Shown: positions 25,931 through 34,926 of the stretch, piece by piece
How the letters are laid out: every line of letters starts with the position of its first letter
Position numbering within the stretch: position 1 is the stretch's first letter
NCBI GenBank assembly: GCA_020633975.1
Contig: JACKCR010000007.1
Location: 186,001 to 250,000, forward strand
Reading direction: 5' to 3'
Length of the DNA: 64,000 nucleotides
Source: Candidatus Eiseniibacteriota bacterium
Lineage (GTDB): Bacteria; Eisenbacteria; RBG-16-71-46; CAIMUX01
The notes under the pieces: model-generated
Database searches by the model: none
What the model saw: only the letters and a program-made list of their open reading frames with translations
Told to the model about the DNA's origin: nothing
Translations under genes and position numbers: made by a program

Positions 25931-26803
25931 ATGCACGAACGCGATCAGCAGCTCGTTCAGTCGATCCTCTCGGGATCGGTCGACGCATGGCACCAGTTCG
26001 TCCATGAGTACGGAACGCTGATCCAGTCCGTCGTGCGCAGGCACCTGTTCGGCGACGAAGACGAGATTCGAACCGTCTTCGTCCAGGTGCTCGAGACGCT
26101 ATACAAGCAATCGTTCGCCACCTACGAGGGCAGGGCGTCCCTCTCCACTTGGACAGCCCTCGTAGCGAGGGGCAAGACACTCGACTACGTCCGCGCCAAG
26201 CTCGGCAGGAAGCGCGCCCCCGCCGCCATCGAACAGCTCGGCCCCGTCGATCAGGGTGTGTTCCAGTACCACTTCGTGGAAGGGCTTCCCCTCGAAGCGG
26301 TTTCCTCGAGACTCGCGAGCGAAGGGCATCACACCACCTTCGAGGAGCTACTCGGGAGCGTCGAGCAGGTTGAGCTACACCTAGATCCCCATGTGAGGAG
26401 GCGACTTGCATACGGACGCCGCGCCGCCAGCCACGGTGGAACGAACGGCCGACTGCTCGAGTTCGCCGATCTCGAAGCATTCCGGACCGAGGAGGCGCAC
26501 GCCGCCCAACAGGACGACCTCCCCTCAGAGAGCGAACCGCGCCCGGATCTCTCCGCACTGATGGATCGGTTGTCTCGCGAAGAGAGGGAGGTGCTGAGGC
26601 TCAGGTATATGGAGAACAAGACGGCAAAGGAGACCGCAACCCGGCTCGGTCTCGACGGGCCCCGAAAGGTCTACTCGATCGCCGATCGGGCTTTGGCGCG
26701 ACTCCGACGTTGGACAGAGTCGGAACAAGCGAAGACGGAATCGGGAATCGGGAATCGAGAGTCGACCAAAAAAGAGGCAGCGACGAAGGCAAAGAAGGTC
26801 TGA
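25931..26803 (+). CDS. ECF-like sigma factor with an extra region-4-like segment
   Basis: 290 residues. Region 2 is at the N terminus (RDQQLVQSILSGSVDAWHQF, EDEIRTVFVQVLETLYK, RASLSTWTALVARGKTLDYV). Region 4 is C-terminal (LSREEREVLRLRYMENKTAK, ETATRLGLDGPRKVYSIADR). Between them lie about 100 residues instead of the usual 20-60, and this linker contains LGPVDQGVFQYHFVEGLPLE followed by AVSSRLASEGHHTTFEELLG, which looks like a second, degenerate region-4 helix-turn-helix. It is followed one base later by the zinc-binding anti-sigma gene, its probable partner. A Lys-rich tail ends the protein. Confidence 0.85.
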   Translation: MHERDQQLVQSILSGSVDAWHQFVHEYGTLIQSVVRRHLFGDEDEIRTVFVQVLETLYKQSFATYEGRASLSTWTALVARGKTLDYVRAKLGRKRAPAAIEQLGPVDQGVFQYHFVEGLPLEAVSSRLASEGHHTTFEELLGSVEQVELHLDPHVRRRLAYGRRAASHGGTNGRLLEFADLEAFRTEEAHAAQQDDLPSESEPRPDLSALMDRLSREEREVLRLRYMENKTAKETATRLGLDGPRKVYSIADRALARLRRWTESEQAKTESGIGNRESTKKEAATKAKKV

Positions 26804-26804
26804 C

Positions 26805-27953
26805 ATGACGATCCCCAGTTCCAAATCCAACTCCAATCCGAATCCCGACCGCAACGGGAAGCACCCCCTGGGTCCAGAATCTCATCTGTCTTTGGAAGAC
26901 CTCGCGACTCTGTGTGAGGCTGTGCTCCCTGGGCCAGGCGATCCCGTCGACGAGTCGCGGATCCCCGAAGGCGCGTCCCAACACCTCACCGAGTGCGACG
27001 ATTGCACCGCCGCGTTCGAGGAGGCTGTCCGAGTGAGGGCGAGCTGGCTCACCGGAACGATGAGTGAACCGATCGAAGGCGAACTCCGCGAACTCGCCCT
27101 ACGGCAGGGGGAAACTTGGGCAAGGGACCGCCGCGCCGCACTGGCCGGCGACGCGCACGCCCCGGCCTCACAGACGTATTCCCAGCACACTTCGCAGCAC
27201 TCTTCGCAGCGCACTCCACATCAGCCCGCGCGGCGGCCGTTGGAGCGGCCTTCGCTCGCGTTCTCGCGTTTCCTCCGGGTGTTCGCTCTCCCCGGAGCTG
27301 CCCTGGCCGCAGTGGGTTTGTGGATCCTGCTCCGTCCGACCACCGGAATCGAGGAGCAGGCCTACCTTCCCCCCGAGATCCTACGTGCCGCAGTCATCGA
27401 CGCCTCCGGGACAGGGCTAGTTCTCCCCGGAGGAGGTAGCGGCCCAGCCGGGGACTCACAGTACCGCTCGGGTGGAGCCATCACGCCCGCACTTCGGGAT
27501 CTCCTGGACTCCGCAAACACGTCCGACAGCTCCTCGGAATCGGTCTCTGCCGATCCCGGGTCCGCAAGGGACGCGGCGTCGGTCGAGGCGACGGTCTGGA
27601 TCATCGCCGGGGAGCTCTCGGCGGGCCGAAACCGGGTGGCCCGAATCCAGTTGGACGCCGCGCTTCGTCATCATCCCGACGAGCCCAGGCTCCAAACGCT
27701 TTCGGCCATTGCCCGCTACCGTCAGAACGATCTCGCAGGCGCCGAGCGGGAGCTCCGGGCCGTGCTCGACCAGAGCCCTGCAGACGATGTCGCGCGGTTC
27801 GACCTCGCGTTCGTGCTCTTCGAGGCCGGACGTTCCGACGAGGCGCGAGACGAACTCTCGAAGGTCCGGTCACTTCCAAACACGCAGCTCCAGCAGCGCG
27901 TTTCGGAACTTCGCGAAGCCTTGGCCGAACCTCACTCGCCTTCGTCTCGGTGA
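26805..27953 (+). CDS. Anti-sigma factor-like protein with zinc motif, one membrane helix and TPR domain
   Basis: 382 residues, starting one base after the sigma factor stop. The N-terminal cytoplasmic part has LEDLATLCEAVLPGP and a zinc-binding anti-sigma motif HLTECDDC (H60, C64, C67). A polar Gln/His/Ser-rich linker (SQHTSQHSSQRTPHQ) leads to one membrane helix (VFALPGAALAAVGLWILL, about 165-183). Outside are a Gly/Ser-rich segment and TPR units (ARIQLDAALRHHPDEPRLQT, NDLAGAERELRAVLDQSPAD, ARFDLAFVLFEAGRSDEARD). It probably holds the sigma factor at the membrane and reads a periplasmic protein through the TPRs; the nearby CHAT lipoprotein is a candidate to cleave it (inference). Confidence 0.82.
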   Translation: MTIPSSKSNSNPNPDRNGKHPLGPESHLSLEDLATLCEAVLPGPGDPVDESRIPEGASQHLTECDDCTAAFEEAVRVRASWLTGTMSEPIEGELRELALRQGETWARDRRAALAGDAHAPASQTYSQHTSQHSSQRTPHQPARRPLERPSLAFSRFLRVFALPGAALAAVGLWILLRPTTGIEEQAYLPPEILRAAVIDASGTGLVLPGGGSGPAGDSQYRSGGAITPALRDLLDSANTSDSSSESVSADPGSARDAASVEATVWIIAGELSAGRNRVARIQLDAALRHHPDEPRLQTLSAIARYRQNDLAGAERELRAVLDQSPADDVARFDLAFVLFEAGRSDEARDELSKVRSLPNTQLQQRVSELREALAEPHSPSSR

Positions 27954-27990
27954 CGAATCGACAGGGCTAGCGCCTCCACTATCCCCGGCG

Positions 27991-29181
27991 TCAGTCGCGA
28001 CGGAGCGCGGCCAGCAGCTCGTAGTGCCGCGTGTGCGGAAACATGTCGAACACCCGAGCGCGTTCGAGCCGAAACGACGGGAGCTGATGGAGGTCGCGCA
28101 CGAGGGTCTCCACGTTGCAGCTCGAGTAGATCAAGTGCGTAGCCGGAGACACCTCGATGGAGGCGGCGAGGGCTGCACCCAGCCCGCGACGCGGAGGATT
28201 GACCACGACGAGGTCACCCAGCCTGCGTGCCGTCGCATCGCCCGCCTCGAAGGACACAGACTCGAGTCCCCAGAGCGCTGCACTCCTACGAGCAGCCGCG
28301 ACCGCCCCGGGATGCAGCTCGACACCTCGCACCAAAGGTATCCCCGCCGCTCCCAAATAGAGCGCGAATCCACCGACGCCGCAGAAGAGGTCAGTCGCTG
28401 TCTCGGCACCGGACACCCTGCCCCACTCTGCGGCCGTCTCATATAGACGCTGGGCGATCTCGGTGTTGGTCTGGAAGAAACCGCCAGGAGGCAAGAGGAT
28501 CGGGCCGAGCGCACCAGGTGGTGACATCGGCATCGGTAACGACTCGCCCAACACGGGGATCTCCTCCTCCCCTTCGATGATCGCCACATGATTCGGCTGG
28601 AGATTGATCGAGAGTACCGAGAGGGTCGGGAGTTCGCCGCCCAGCCACCCCATGTGCTTGCGAATCCGGACCTCGGCTTCGGTGCTGCGAAGTACGAACC
28701 GCACCATGAGCGCCCCTTCGGCACCGATGGTGACGAGTACATACTTCAATTCGCCTCGACGAGTCCGGACATCGTACGGCGGGATTCTGGCCCGAACGAT
28801 GAACTCCCGCAGCACGGGGAGGCTCGCGCGGATCCCGTCCGCACAGATCAAGCACTCGGATAGGTCGATCCCAGTGAGATCCTCAGCGAGGATCCCGAGC
28901 AACGGCTCGTCGAGCGACCCACTCACCACCATCTTGGCCCGATTCCGAAAGCCTCTGCTCGCGCTCCGGACCAAAGGCTCCCAAACACACGACGATGCCC
29001 GTGCCCCCAGCGCGATCAGGGAGAGACGCGCGTGTTCGTCCTTCCGGAGACACTGCTCGTCGTAGGGCAGAGTGATCTCGCTGCACGACCGACAGAGCCG
29101 GTGTTCGAAGTACCGACAGCGCGGCGCATCCGGGCCGCAAGACGACTTCCCTTCCGTCCCGAATCGTGTGTCTTCGTCCAA
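27991..29181 (-). CDS. rlmC: 23S rRNA (uracil-C5)-methyltransferase, RlmC type
   Basis: About 396 residues from a TTG at 29181, supported by GGAGG 5 bases before it; no ATG gives full homology. It tracks E. coli RlmC closely: the Cys motif CRYFEHRLCRSC, GFRNRAKMVVSGSLDEPLLG, RRGELKYVLVT, MVRFVLRSTEAEVRIRK, NLQPNHVAIIEGE, FFQTNTEIAQRLYETA, the SAM motif LFCGVGGFALYLG, LVVVNPPRRGLG, the catalytic Cys in IYSSCN and MFPHTRHYELL. RlmC methylates U747 of E. coli 23S rRNA. The Cys residues probably bind an iron-sulfur cluster. It converges with the anti-sigma gene and is divergent from the SDR gene. Confidence 0.9.
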   Translation of the reverse strand: MDEDTRFGTEGKSSCGPDAPRCRYFEHRLCRSCSEITLPYDEQCLRKDEHARLSLIALGARASSCVWEPLVRSASRGFRNRAKMVVSGSLDEPLLGILAEDLTGIDLSECLICADGIRASLPVLREFIVRARIPPYDVRTRRGELKYVLVTIGAEGALMVRFVLRSTEAEVRIRKHMGWLGGELPTLSVLSINLQPNHVAIIEGEEEIPVLGESLPMPMSPPGALGPILLPPGGFFQTNTEIAQRLYETAAEWGRVSGAETATDLFCGVGGFALYLGAAGIPLVRGVELHPGAVAAARRSAALWGLESVSFEAGDATARRLGDLVVVNPPRRGLGAALAASIEVSPATHLIYSSCNVETLVRDLHQLPSFRLERARVFDMFPHTRHYELLAALRRD

Positions 29182-29348
29182 TGCAGCCTCCGGGTCTCGC
29201 ACCTCGGCGAAAGGAGCCGAACGGTCCGGCTTCCCTTCGGGTGCGCACAGAGCGATGCTACGACAGTCGGCCTCGGCCCTCCACGCAGACTCGAACGCCG
29301 AGTCACGAAGGATGGCCAGAGTCGCCAAGTTCGAGGAATCCCGCAGCC

Positions 29349-30509
29349 ATGAGTCGACCGCCGGACTACGATGCCCCGATCTCAGGCCTCCGCGCTCTCG
29401 TGCTGGGAGCCACCGGGATGATAGGTGCGCACACCACCCGCGCACTCCTAGCCCGCAACGTCTCCGTACGCGCGCTCGTCCGTCCGTCGAGCCGAGCCGA
29501 AAACCTCGATGGCATCGAAGTGGAACGTGCCGAAGGCGATATCGAACGCCCCGAGAGCATCCACAGCGCCCTCGAGGGGTGTCACCTCTTGGTTCACGCC
29601 GCAGCACCCTACCCCCGGAGCCACTTCCACGCCGACCGTCAAACGGCAGCCGCGGTTCGGTCGGTCGAAGGCGTACTGAAAGCGGCCCGGTCTCGACTGC
29701 ATCCAGCGGTGGCGACAACCTCGGAGCATGGTCCCGGCTCGTCGGCATTACTGCCACCCGCGCCGCCGACATCCCTGCTCCAGCTGCGGCCCCGCGTTCA
29801 GCCGAGTGCGTCCTCGACCCTTCTCCGCATCGTCTATGTGAGCAGCCTCACGACGATCGGACCAGCCCCGTTGGGTCGGGAGATGCGGTTCGGAAAGCCC
29901 GTCGCCCGGGAGATCGACCAGTGGTCCCCAAAGGTCGATCGCTCTCCGTACTTCCGGATGAAGGCGGCGATGGAAGCGGCCGTTCTGGCAGAAGCCGAGG
30001 CGGGACTCCCAGTCGTGGTGGTGAACCCCTCTCTCTGCATCGATACGCTCGACGTCACCCCGACCACCGCTCAACTCCTCGAAGGAGTGAGGGACGGCAC
30101 CCTCAGGTTCGGCTTGCCTGGCGTCGTCGATGCGGTCGCGACACGAGACGTCGCCGTGGGGATCGCGCGTGCCCTCGCCGTTGGGATCCCGGGAGAGCGG
30201 TACATCCTCGGCGGGGAGAGCCTGCCAACCACCGAACTCATCACCCGGATCGCCAAGGCAGCAGGCGCACCCACTCCGCGCGGAGAGCTCCCGCTCGCAC
30301 TTCTGGAGATGGTCGGTTGGGCCACCGAAGTCTGGAACCTGATCGCTCGACGCCCCTGGCCGCTCCTTCCTCTCAGCTCGGTCCGGATGCTCCGCCACGC
30401 ACAGCCGCTGGACACGAGTCGGGCTCGCCAGGAACTGGGCCTGCCCCAGACACCGCTCGACCTCGCGATCCGCGACACGTTTGCCTGGCTGGATGGTCGG
30501 AAGGGCTGA
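29349..30509 (+). CDS. NAD(P)-dependent extended SDR (epimerase / dihydroflavonol reductase-like)
   Basis: 386 residues from ATG 29349. Rossmann start LRALVLGATGMIGAHTTRAL (G20-G26), VRALVRPSSRAENLDGIEVE, RAEGDIERPES and LVHAAAPYPRS. The active site is VYVSSLTTIG followed by Y-x3-K in SPYFRMKAAMEAA, then PVVVVNPSLCIDTLDVTPTT. The C-terminal half binds substrate; the last 50 residues include FAWLDGRKG. A 40-residue low-complexity insertion (SRLHPAVATTSEHGPGSSAL onward) separates two conserved blocks. It resembles hopanoid-linked HpnA-type epimerases, but without hpn neighbours I leave the substrate open. Confidence 0.8.
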   Translation: MSRPPDYDAPISGLRALVLGATGMIGAHTTRALLARNVSVRALVRPSSRAENLDGIEVERAEGDIERPESIHSALEGCHLLVHAAAPYPRSHFHADRQTAAAVRSVEGVLKAARSRLHPAVATTSEHGPGSSALLPPAPPTSLLQLRPRVQPSASSTLLRIVYVSSLTTIGPAPLGREMRFGKPVAREIDQWSPKVDRSPYFRMKAAMEAAVLAEAEAGLPVVVVNPSLCIDTLDVTPTTAQLLEGVRDGTLRFGLPGVVDAVATRDVAVGIARALAVGIPGERYILGGESLPTTELITRIAKAAGAPTPRGELPLALLEMVGWATEVWNLIARRPWPLLPLSSVRMLRHAQPLDTSRARQELGLPQTPLDLAIRDTFAWLDGRKG

Positions 30510-30731
30510 ACGCCGCTCGGGGCACCGGGAATGGGCTGGGGGCGCTCCTGGAGAGTGATTCGACCCAACCGGTCGGCCCCACGTCATCACGTGGTACGAT
30601 CGTTGTGGCGCGGAAAATGGACCGGCCGCACGAACGGCCGCTATAACTCAATCGGATACAACCAGTTACGTCAATGTCGATGATTTTGGCGACGCATCGT
30701 AACCAGTTGTCTAGCAACAGCATAGGTTCGC

Positions 30732-33700
30732 GTGCCACTTTACGATCCACAACCGGGGTACATCCCCCGCCTCAGCGAGATCTTCGAGGCGTACTTCGAC
30801 CTCCCGGAGCCCGAGCGCGAACGGTACCTAGACACCGCGTGCTCCGGTGATCCAGTGCTCCGGAAGCGAGCCCTCGCGATGATCCAGGCCACGCGTACCC
30901 CGACCGGCTTCCTAGAGCCACCCGGCACCGAGGACGGAACGCGCGGAACGATCGGTAAGTATTCGGTCATCCGTGAGGTGGGACGGGGTGCGATGGGCGT
31001 GGTCTACCTCGCGGAAGATCCGGAGTTGGAACGGCAGATCGCGATCAAGACTCTGGGCGCCCATCGGTCGGTCCGGCAACGCGAGCGGATCCGGCAGGAG
31101 GCTCTGGCGCTCGCCTCCACCACGCACCCGAACATCGCCCAGATCTACACTCTCGAAACCCACCTCGCGGATCCGGGCACGGAGCCAGAGTCGTTCATCA
31201 CCATGGAGTACGTCCCCGGCGCTAGCCTCGCTGGACGGATGCGGTCTCCCTCTCTCACGTTGGAAGCGGCTCTCGACTACGCACGACAGATCGCGTCGGC
31301 GCTCGAAGCCGCGCACGCCCGCGGAATCATCCATCGGGACCTCAAGCCGTTGAACATCCGGATCACGCCAGATGGGTGGGTGAAGGTGTTGGACTTCGGG
31401 CTGGCCGGCTCGTCCGGTGAAGCCGAGCCGATGCGGGGAACTCTCGGCTACATGAGTCCGGAGCAGCTCGAAGGCGGAACGGTGGAAGCCCAGGCAGACC
31501 TCTGGTCCTTGGGCGTCATCCTGTTCGAGTGCATCACCCGACGAAGAGCCCTGCCCGGCAACGCACAGGACCTAGTCGACGCGACGCGATCGGGTGGCTT
31601 CGATTGGAGCGACCTCTCCCCCCTAGTTCCAAAGTCGATCATCGGCCTCCTCCGCCAGTGCCTCGATCCAGAGGCTTCGAAGCGACCGGAGAGTGCGACT
31701 CATGTACGCCGTGTGCTCGAAGACGAGCTGCTCCGGCTGCGGTCCGCCCCGCTCCTCGAGAGGGACCCGTCTGCGGCCAAACCGGAGCCACGGGGAAACC
31801 TCCCGAGCAACCTCGGTAGCTTCGTGGGAAGGCGGGAGCTTCTATCGAGGCTGGTTGGACTCACGGAGTCGACTCGCCTGATCACATTGGTGGGAATGGG
31901 CGGCGCAGGGAAGACGCGCACCGCACTCGAGCTCGCGCGCAGGCTCGAGACTCGGTATGTCGACGGGGCTTGGTTCGTGGAGCTCGCGGACATCGACGAG
32001 GGCGAGGGAATCCCGGCGCACGTCATCCGATCGTTGGGCCTGCGTGTCGGCACGGACGTAGACATCTTGCGTCCCATCTTCGAGGCGCTCTCCGATCGGG
32101 AGATGCTCCTGGTCATGGACAACTGCGAGCATGTATCCGATCACGCCGCCGGATTCGTTCGCGACCTGCTCGTCCATTGCCCTCGACTGAACGTCGTCGC
32201 AACGAGTCGTGGACCTCTCGGCGTCGAGGGCGAGCAATCGTTCCCGCTCGGGCCGCTCGAGGTTCCAGGTGGACGAAGCACGGCCGCGTCAGCCAGAAAG
32301 TCCGACTCCGTGGCGCTCTTCGAGGCACGCGCGAAAGCTCGTGCGCCAGAGTTCGAGCCGGACGAAGCCGGCGCACTCGCCATTGCGTCCATCTGCCGGG
32401 CCCTGGACGGACTCCCCCTCGCGATCGAACTCGCGGCGGGACATGTTCGCACTCTACCGCTGACTGAGATTGCGGCCCGGATCCAGCAGGATCTTCGCTT
32501 CCTGGAGGACACGAGCGCACGCCGAGCACCAAGGCACCGCTCCCTTCGGGGGCTCGTCGACTGGAGTTACCAACTCTTGGATGACGACGAGAGACTCCTC
32601 TTCGATCGGCTCGCCTCGTTCCGCGGAACCTGGACGTTGGCCTCAGCCGAAGCGATCTGTGCGGACGAACTCCTTCCAGAGTGGAAGATCTACGGAGCTC
32701 TCGGGCAGCTGGTCGAGAAGTCTCTCGTCGAGGTCGAGGTTTCGTCGAACACCATGCGGTACCGCTTCCTGGAAACGGTCCGTCACTTCGCACTGGAACG
32801 CCTCCGGAGGAACAAGGAACGCGACGCCGACGCCGCACGTCGACTCACCGACCGACAGATCACCTACTACGTGGACCTGGCACACAGCGAGCACGACGCT
32901 GCCGGAATGGTCGATCCCGACTGGCCCGCCCGCATCCGCGTAGAAGAGCCGAACCTGACCGAAGTCCTGGAACTCGCACTCAACCGAAGGACCGCACTCG
33001 GTACAGCTCGACGCGCCCTTGCAGCTGGTCAGCTCGAACCTCTCCTCGCCGACCGGATCCGTGCGGAGATCGCGGCGCTCTCACTCGTGTACCATCTCTC
33101 CAGCTACTGGATGCAAGAGGGTCGTTGGCGAACAGGAGTGGAGTTCTCGAGCCGGGTCTTGAACGTCTGCGTCGATACTTCAGAACTCCCCGGCCCGAAC
33201 GCGGGCAACGAAGTGATGGCGAGCGCCGGCGGGATCGTGGACGGCGACACGTTGGCGGGTGACAGCACTGCGACAGAACGCGAACCGATGGCGATCGAGG
33301 GCAGACGGATCCGCGCGCTCGTCCTCGCACGAGCGGCCGAGATGGCTGCGTTCCTCGACGACCATCCGCTCGCTGAGTCGTTCGTCGCCCAAGGCATGCC
33401 GCTCGCGGAGTCCGTTCCTGGCACTGCGGCACTCGGGCGAATGTTCGCTGCCTCGGGGATCGTCGCGTTCTATCGAGTCAAGCTCATCGAGTCCGACAAG
33501 CTGATGGCGAAGGCCGAAGAAGCAAGCCGTGCCGCGAACGACAAACACGCACTGGCGCGGTGCCTCGCCGATCGAGCGCGAATCCGAAGCGTCAGTGGGA
33601 AGCACGAGGAAGCGAAGCCCTTCTACGAAGAGTCGCTACGACTGAACGGAGAGATCGGTGATCGGCTGGCCGCGGCGCGCGTCCTCGCGAACCTCGGGCG

Positions 33701-34187
33701 GACTGCGCAGATGGAGGGCCGCGCCGAGGAGGCCACGAAGCTCATCACTCGCGCCCTCGAAACCCACCGTGCAGCCAACGACCTTCCCGGGACTGCGATC
33801 TGCCTTCACAACCTCGGCGAACTCGCGTGGAAGGTCGAAGGAGACGCGGACAAGGCGCGAATCCTATGGCATGAGTCGCTGCGAATCCGTCACCGCGCTG
33901 GGCAGAAGAGCTCTGTTTGCTCGGTACTCCTGGACTTCGCCGCGCTCGAATCCGACGAGAGACGGGACGACTTGGCCGCAAGGATCCTCGGCGGGACGAT
34001 GGCAGCGCTCGCGGCGAACGATATCCCCATCCACGACGGCATCGCCGGCAAGGTCGAGGAGATCACGCAGAGCTTGGAGTCTCGGATGGGAGTGGACCTG
34101 TTCAGAGCACTTCGCGACTCCGGCGCTCTGCTCCTCCCGCGTAACCTCGTCGAAGAGTTGACGCCGCCCGGCGTCGAGGCCGACTGA
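30732..34187 (+). CDS. Ser/Thr protein kinase fused to STAND-type ATPase and TPR
   Basis: 1151 residues from a GTG. An N-terminal FEAYFDLPEPERERYLDTA helix bundle precedes the kinase domain: GRGAMGVVYLAED, AIK (K106), HRDLKPLNI (D203), LDFGLAG (D221), TLGYMSPEQLEGG. It is followed by an AfsR/COG3903-like NTPase: FVGRRELLSRLVGL, P-loop VGMGGAGKT (388-395), LLVMDNCEHV (Walker B), NVVATSRGPLGVEGE and GLPLAIELAAGHVRTL, then a winged helix and C-terminal TPRs (RVLANLGRTAQMEGRAEEAT, CLHNLGELAWKVEGDADKAR). No membrane helix is evident. STAND proteins act as signal-triggered oligomerising switches; here the kinase is probably the output. Preceded by a 220-base AT-richer gap. Confidence 0.9.
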   Translation: MPLYDPQPGYIPRLSEIFEAYFDLPEPERERYLDTACSGDPVLRKRALAMIQATRTPTGFLEPPGTEDGTRGTIGKYSVIREVGRGAMGVVYLAEDPELERQIAIKTLGAHRSVRQRERIRQEALALASTTHPNIAQIYTLETHLADPGTEPESFITMEYVPGASLAGRMRSPSLTLEAALDYARQIASALEAAHARGIIHRDLKPLNIRITPDGWVKVLDFGLAGSSGEAEPMRGTLGYMSPEQLEGGTVEAQADLWSLGVILFECITRRRALPGNAQDLVDATRSGGFDWSDLSPLVPKSIIGLLRQCLDPEASKRPESATHVRRVLEDELLRLRSAPLLERDPSAAKPEPRGNLPSNLGSFVGRRELLSRLVGLTESTRLITLVGMGGAGKTRTALELARRLETRYVDGAWFVELADIDEGEGIPAHVIRSLGLRVGTDVDILRPIFEALSDREMLLVMDNCEHVSDHAAGFVRDLLVHCPRLNVVATSRGPLGVEGEQSFPLGPLEVPGGRSTAASARKSDSVALFEARAKARAPEFEPDEAGALAIASICRALDGLPLAIELAAGHVRTLPLTEIAARIQQDLRFLEDTSARRAPRHRSLRGLVDWSYQLLDDDERLLFDRLASFRGTWTLASAEAICADELLPEWKIYGALGQLVEKSLVEVEVSSNTMRYRFLETVRHFALERLRRNKERDADAARRLTDRQITYYVDLAHSEHDAAGMVDPDWPARIRVEEPNLTEVLELALNRRTALGTARRALAAGQLEPLLADRIRAEIAALSLVYHLSSYWMQEGRWRTGVEFSSRVLNVCVDTSELPGPNAGNEVMASAGGIVDGDTLAGDSTATEREPMAIEGRRIRALVLARAAEMAAFLDDHPLAESFVAQGMPLAESVPGTAALGRMFAASGIVAFYRVKLIESDKLMAKAEEASRAANDKHALARCLADRARIRSVSGKHEEAKPFYEESLRLNGEIGDRLAAARVLANLGRTAQMEGRAEEATKLITRALETHRAANDLPGTAICLHNLGELAWKVEGDADKARILWHESLRIRHRAGQKSSVCSVLLDFAALESDERRDDLAARILGGTMAALAANDIPIHDGIAGKVEEITQSLESRMGVDLFRALRDSGALLLPRNLVEELTPPGVEAD

Positions 34188-34227
34188 TCGGGGTCCGTCG
34201 CTCCGCCGCACCAAGCTAGACGCCTTG

Positions 34228-34926
34228 CTAGCTCGACGCCTGACTCACCGCCTCCTGCTTCACGATGGCGCGGGCCTTGCGTAGGATCCGGAGGAAGTTC
34301 TTCGTGTGCGCGATCGGCTGGATATGGCTCGTCTCGTCGGCGTAGATGGTGGAAATGGGAACGGACTCGAGGCGCATGCCCTCTCGAATACAGGTAGCGA
34401 TCATCTCGACCTCGAACTCGAATCCGCCTTCGTCGCTTCCTTCGAGGAGACGGAGGAGTGGCGCGGCGATGAGGCGATACCCGGACTGGTTGTCCTCCAC
34501 GTGCTGCCCGACCGCCCACGAGAACGTAGCTCGGGCAAAGGTGTTCGAAGCGCGCCGGATGAACGGCATCCGAGAGAAGTCGCGCGCACCGATGATGAGT
34601 TCGGCCCCAGTTCGATCGAAGCAGTCGACGAACCTCGGGATCTCCTCCGGGTCGTGCTGACCGTCAGCGTCGAGCGTGAGCACCGCGTCATACCCTTCGT
34701 CCAGCGCGATCCGGAAGCCGGCACGGAGCGCCGCACCCTTTCCTTGGTTCGGGACCTGGCGGTGGACGCGCGCCCCAGCTTCTTCGGCTCTCGACGCGGT
34801 CGCATCCTTGGAGCCGTCGTCGACGACGAGAAGGGGCAGATGAGGGAGCACTCCGCGAACGACAGCCGCGATGCCGCGCTCCTCGTTGTAGCCGGGAACC
34901 AAGGCCAGGATCCGACTCGAGGTCAT
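34228..34926 (-). CDS. GT2 glycosyltransferase, DPM1/polyprenyl-phosphate type
   Basis: 232 residues. VPGYNEERGIAAVV, LLVVDDGSKDAT, QGKGAALRAGFRIA and the DxD block TLDADGQHDPEEI, then SGYRLIAAPLLRLLE and FEFEVEMIATCIREG. This is a soluble catalytic domain without membrane helices, as in DPM1-like or DUF2304-paired enzymes that charge polyprenyl phosphate with a sugar. The ATG overlaps the Mfd stop as ATGA (34923-34926), an unusual pairing. A 6-bp inverted repeat AGCTAG/CTAGCT (34214-34233) covers the stop and may be a weak terminator between this gene and the convergent kinase gene. Confidence 0.88.
   Translation of the reverse strand: MTSSRILALVPGYNEERGIAAVVRGVLPHLPLLVVDDGSKDATASRAEEAGARVHRQVPNQGKGAALRAGFRIALDEGYDAVLTLDADGQHDPEEIPRFVDCFDRTGAELIIGARDFSRMPFIRRASNTFARATFSWAVGQHVEDNQSGYRLIAAPLLRLLEGSDEGGFEFEVEMIATCIREGMRLESVPISTIYADETSHIQPIAHTKNFLRILRKARAIVKQEAVSQASS

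Noticed and set aside
27991-29772. 593-codon version of the RlmC-like frame
   Set aside because: The N-terminal 197 codons run over the divergent SDR gene and show no similarity; the TTG at 29181 with GGAGG fits the family start.
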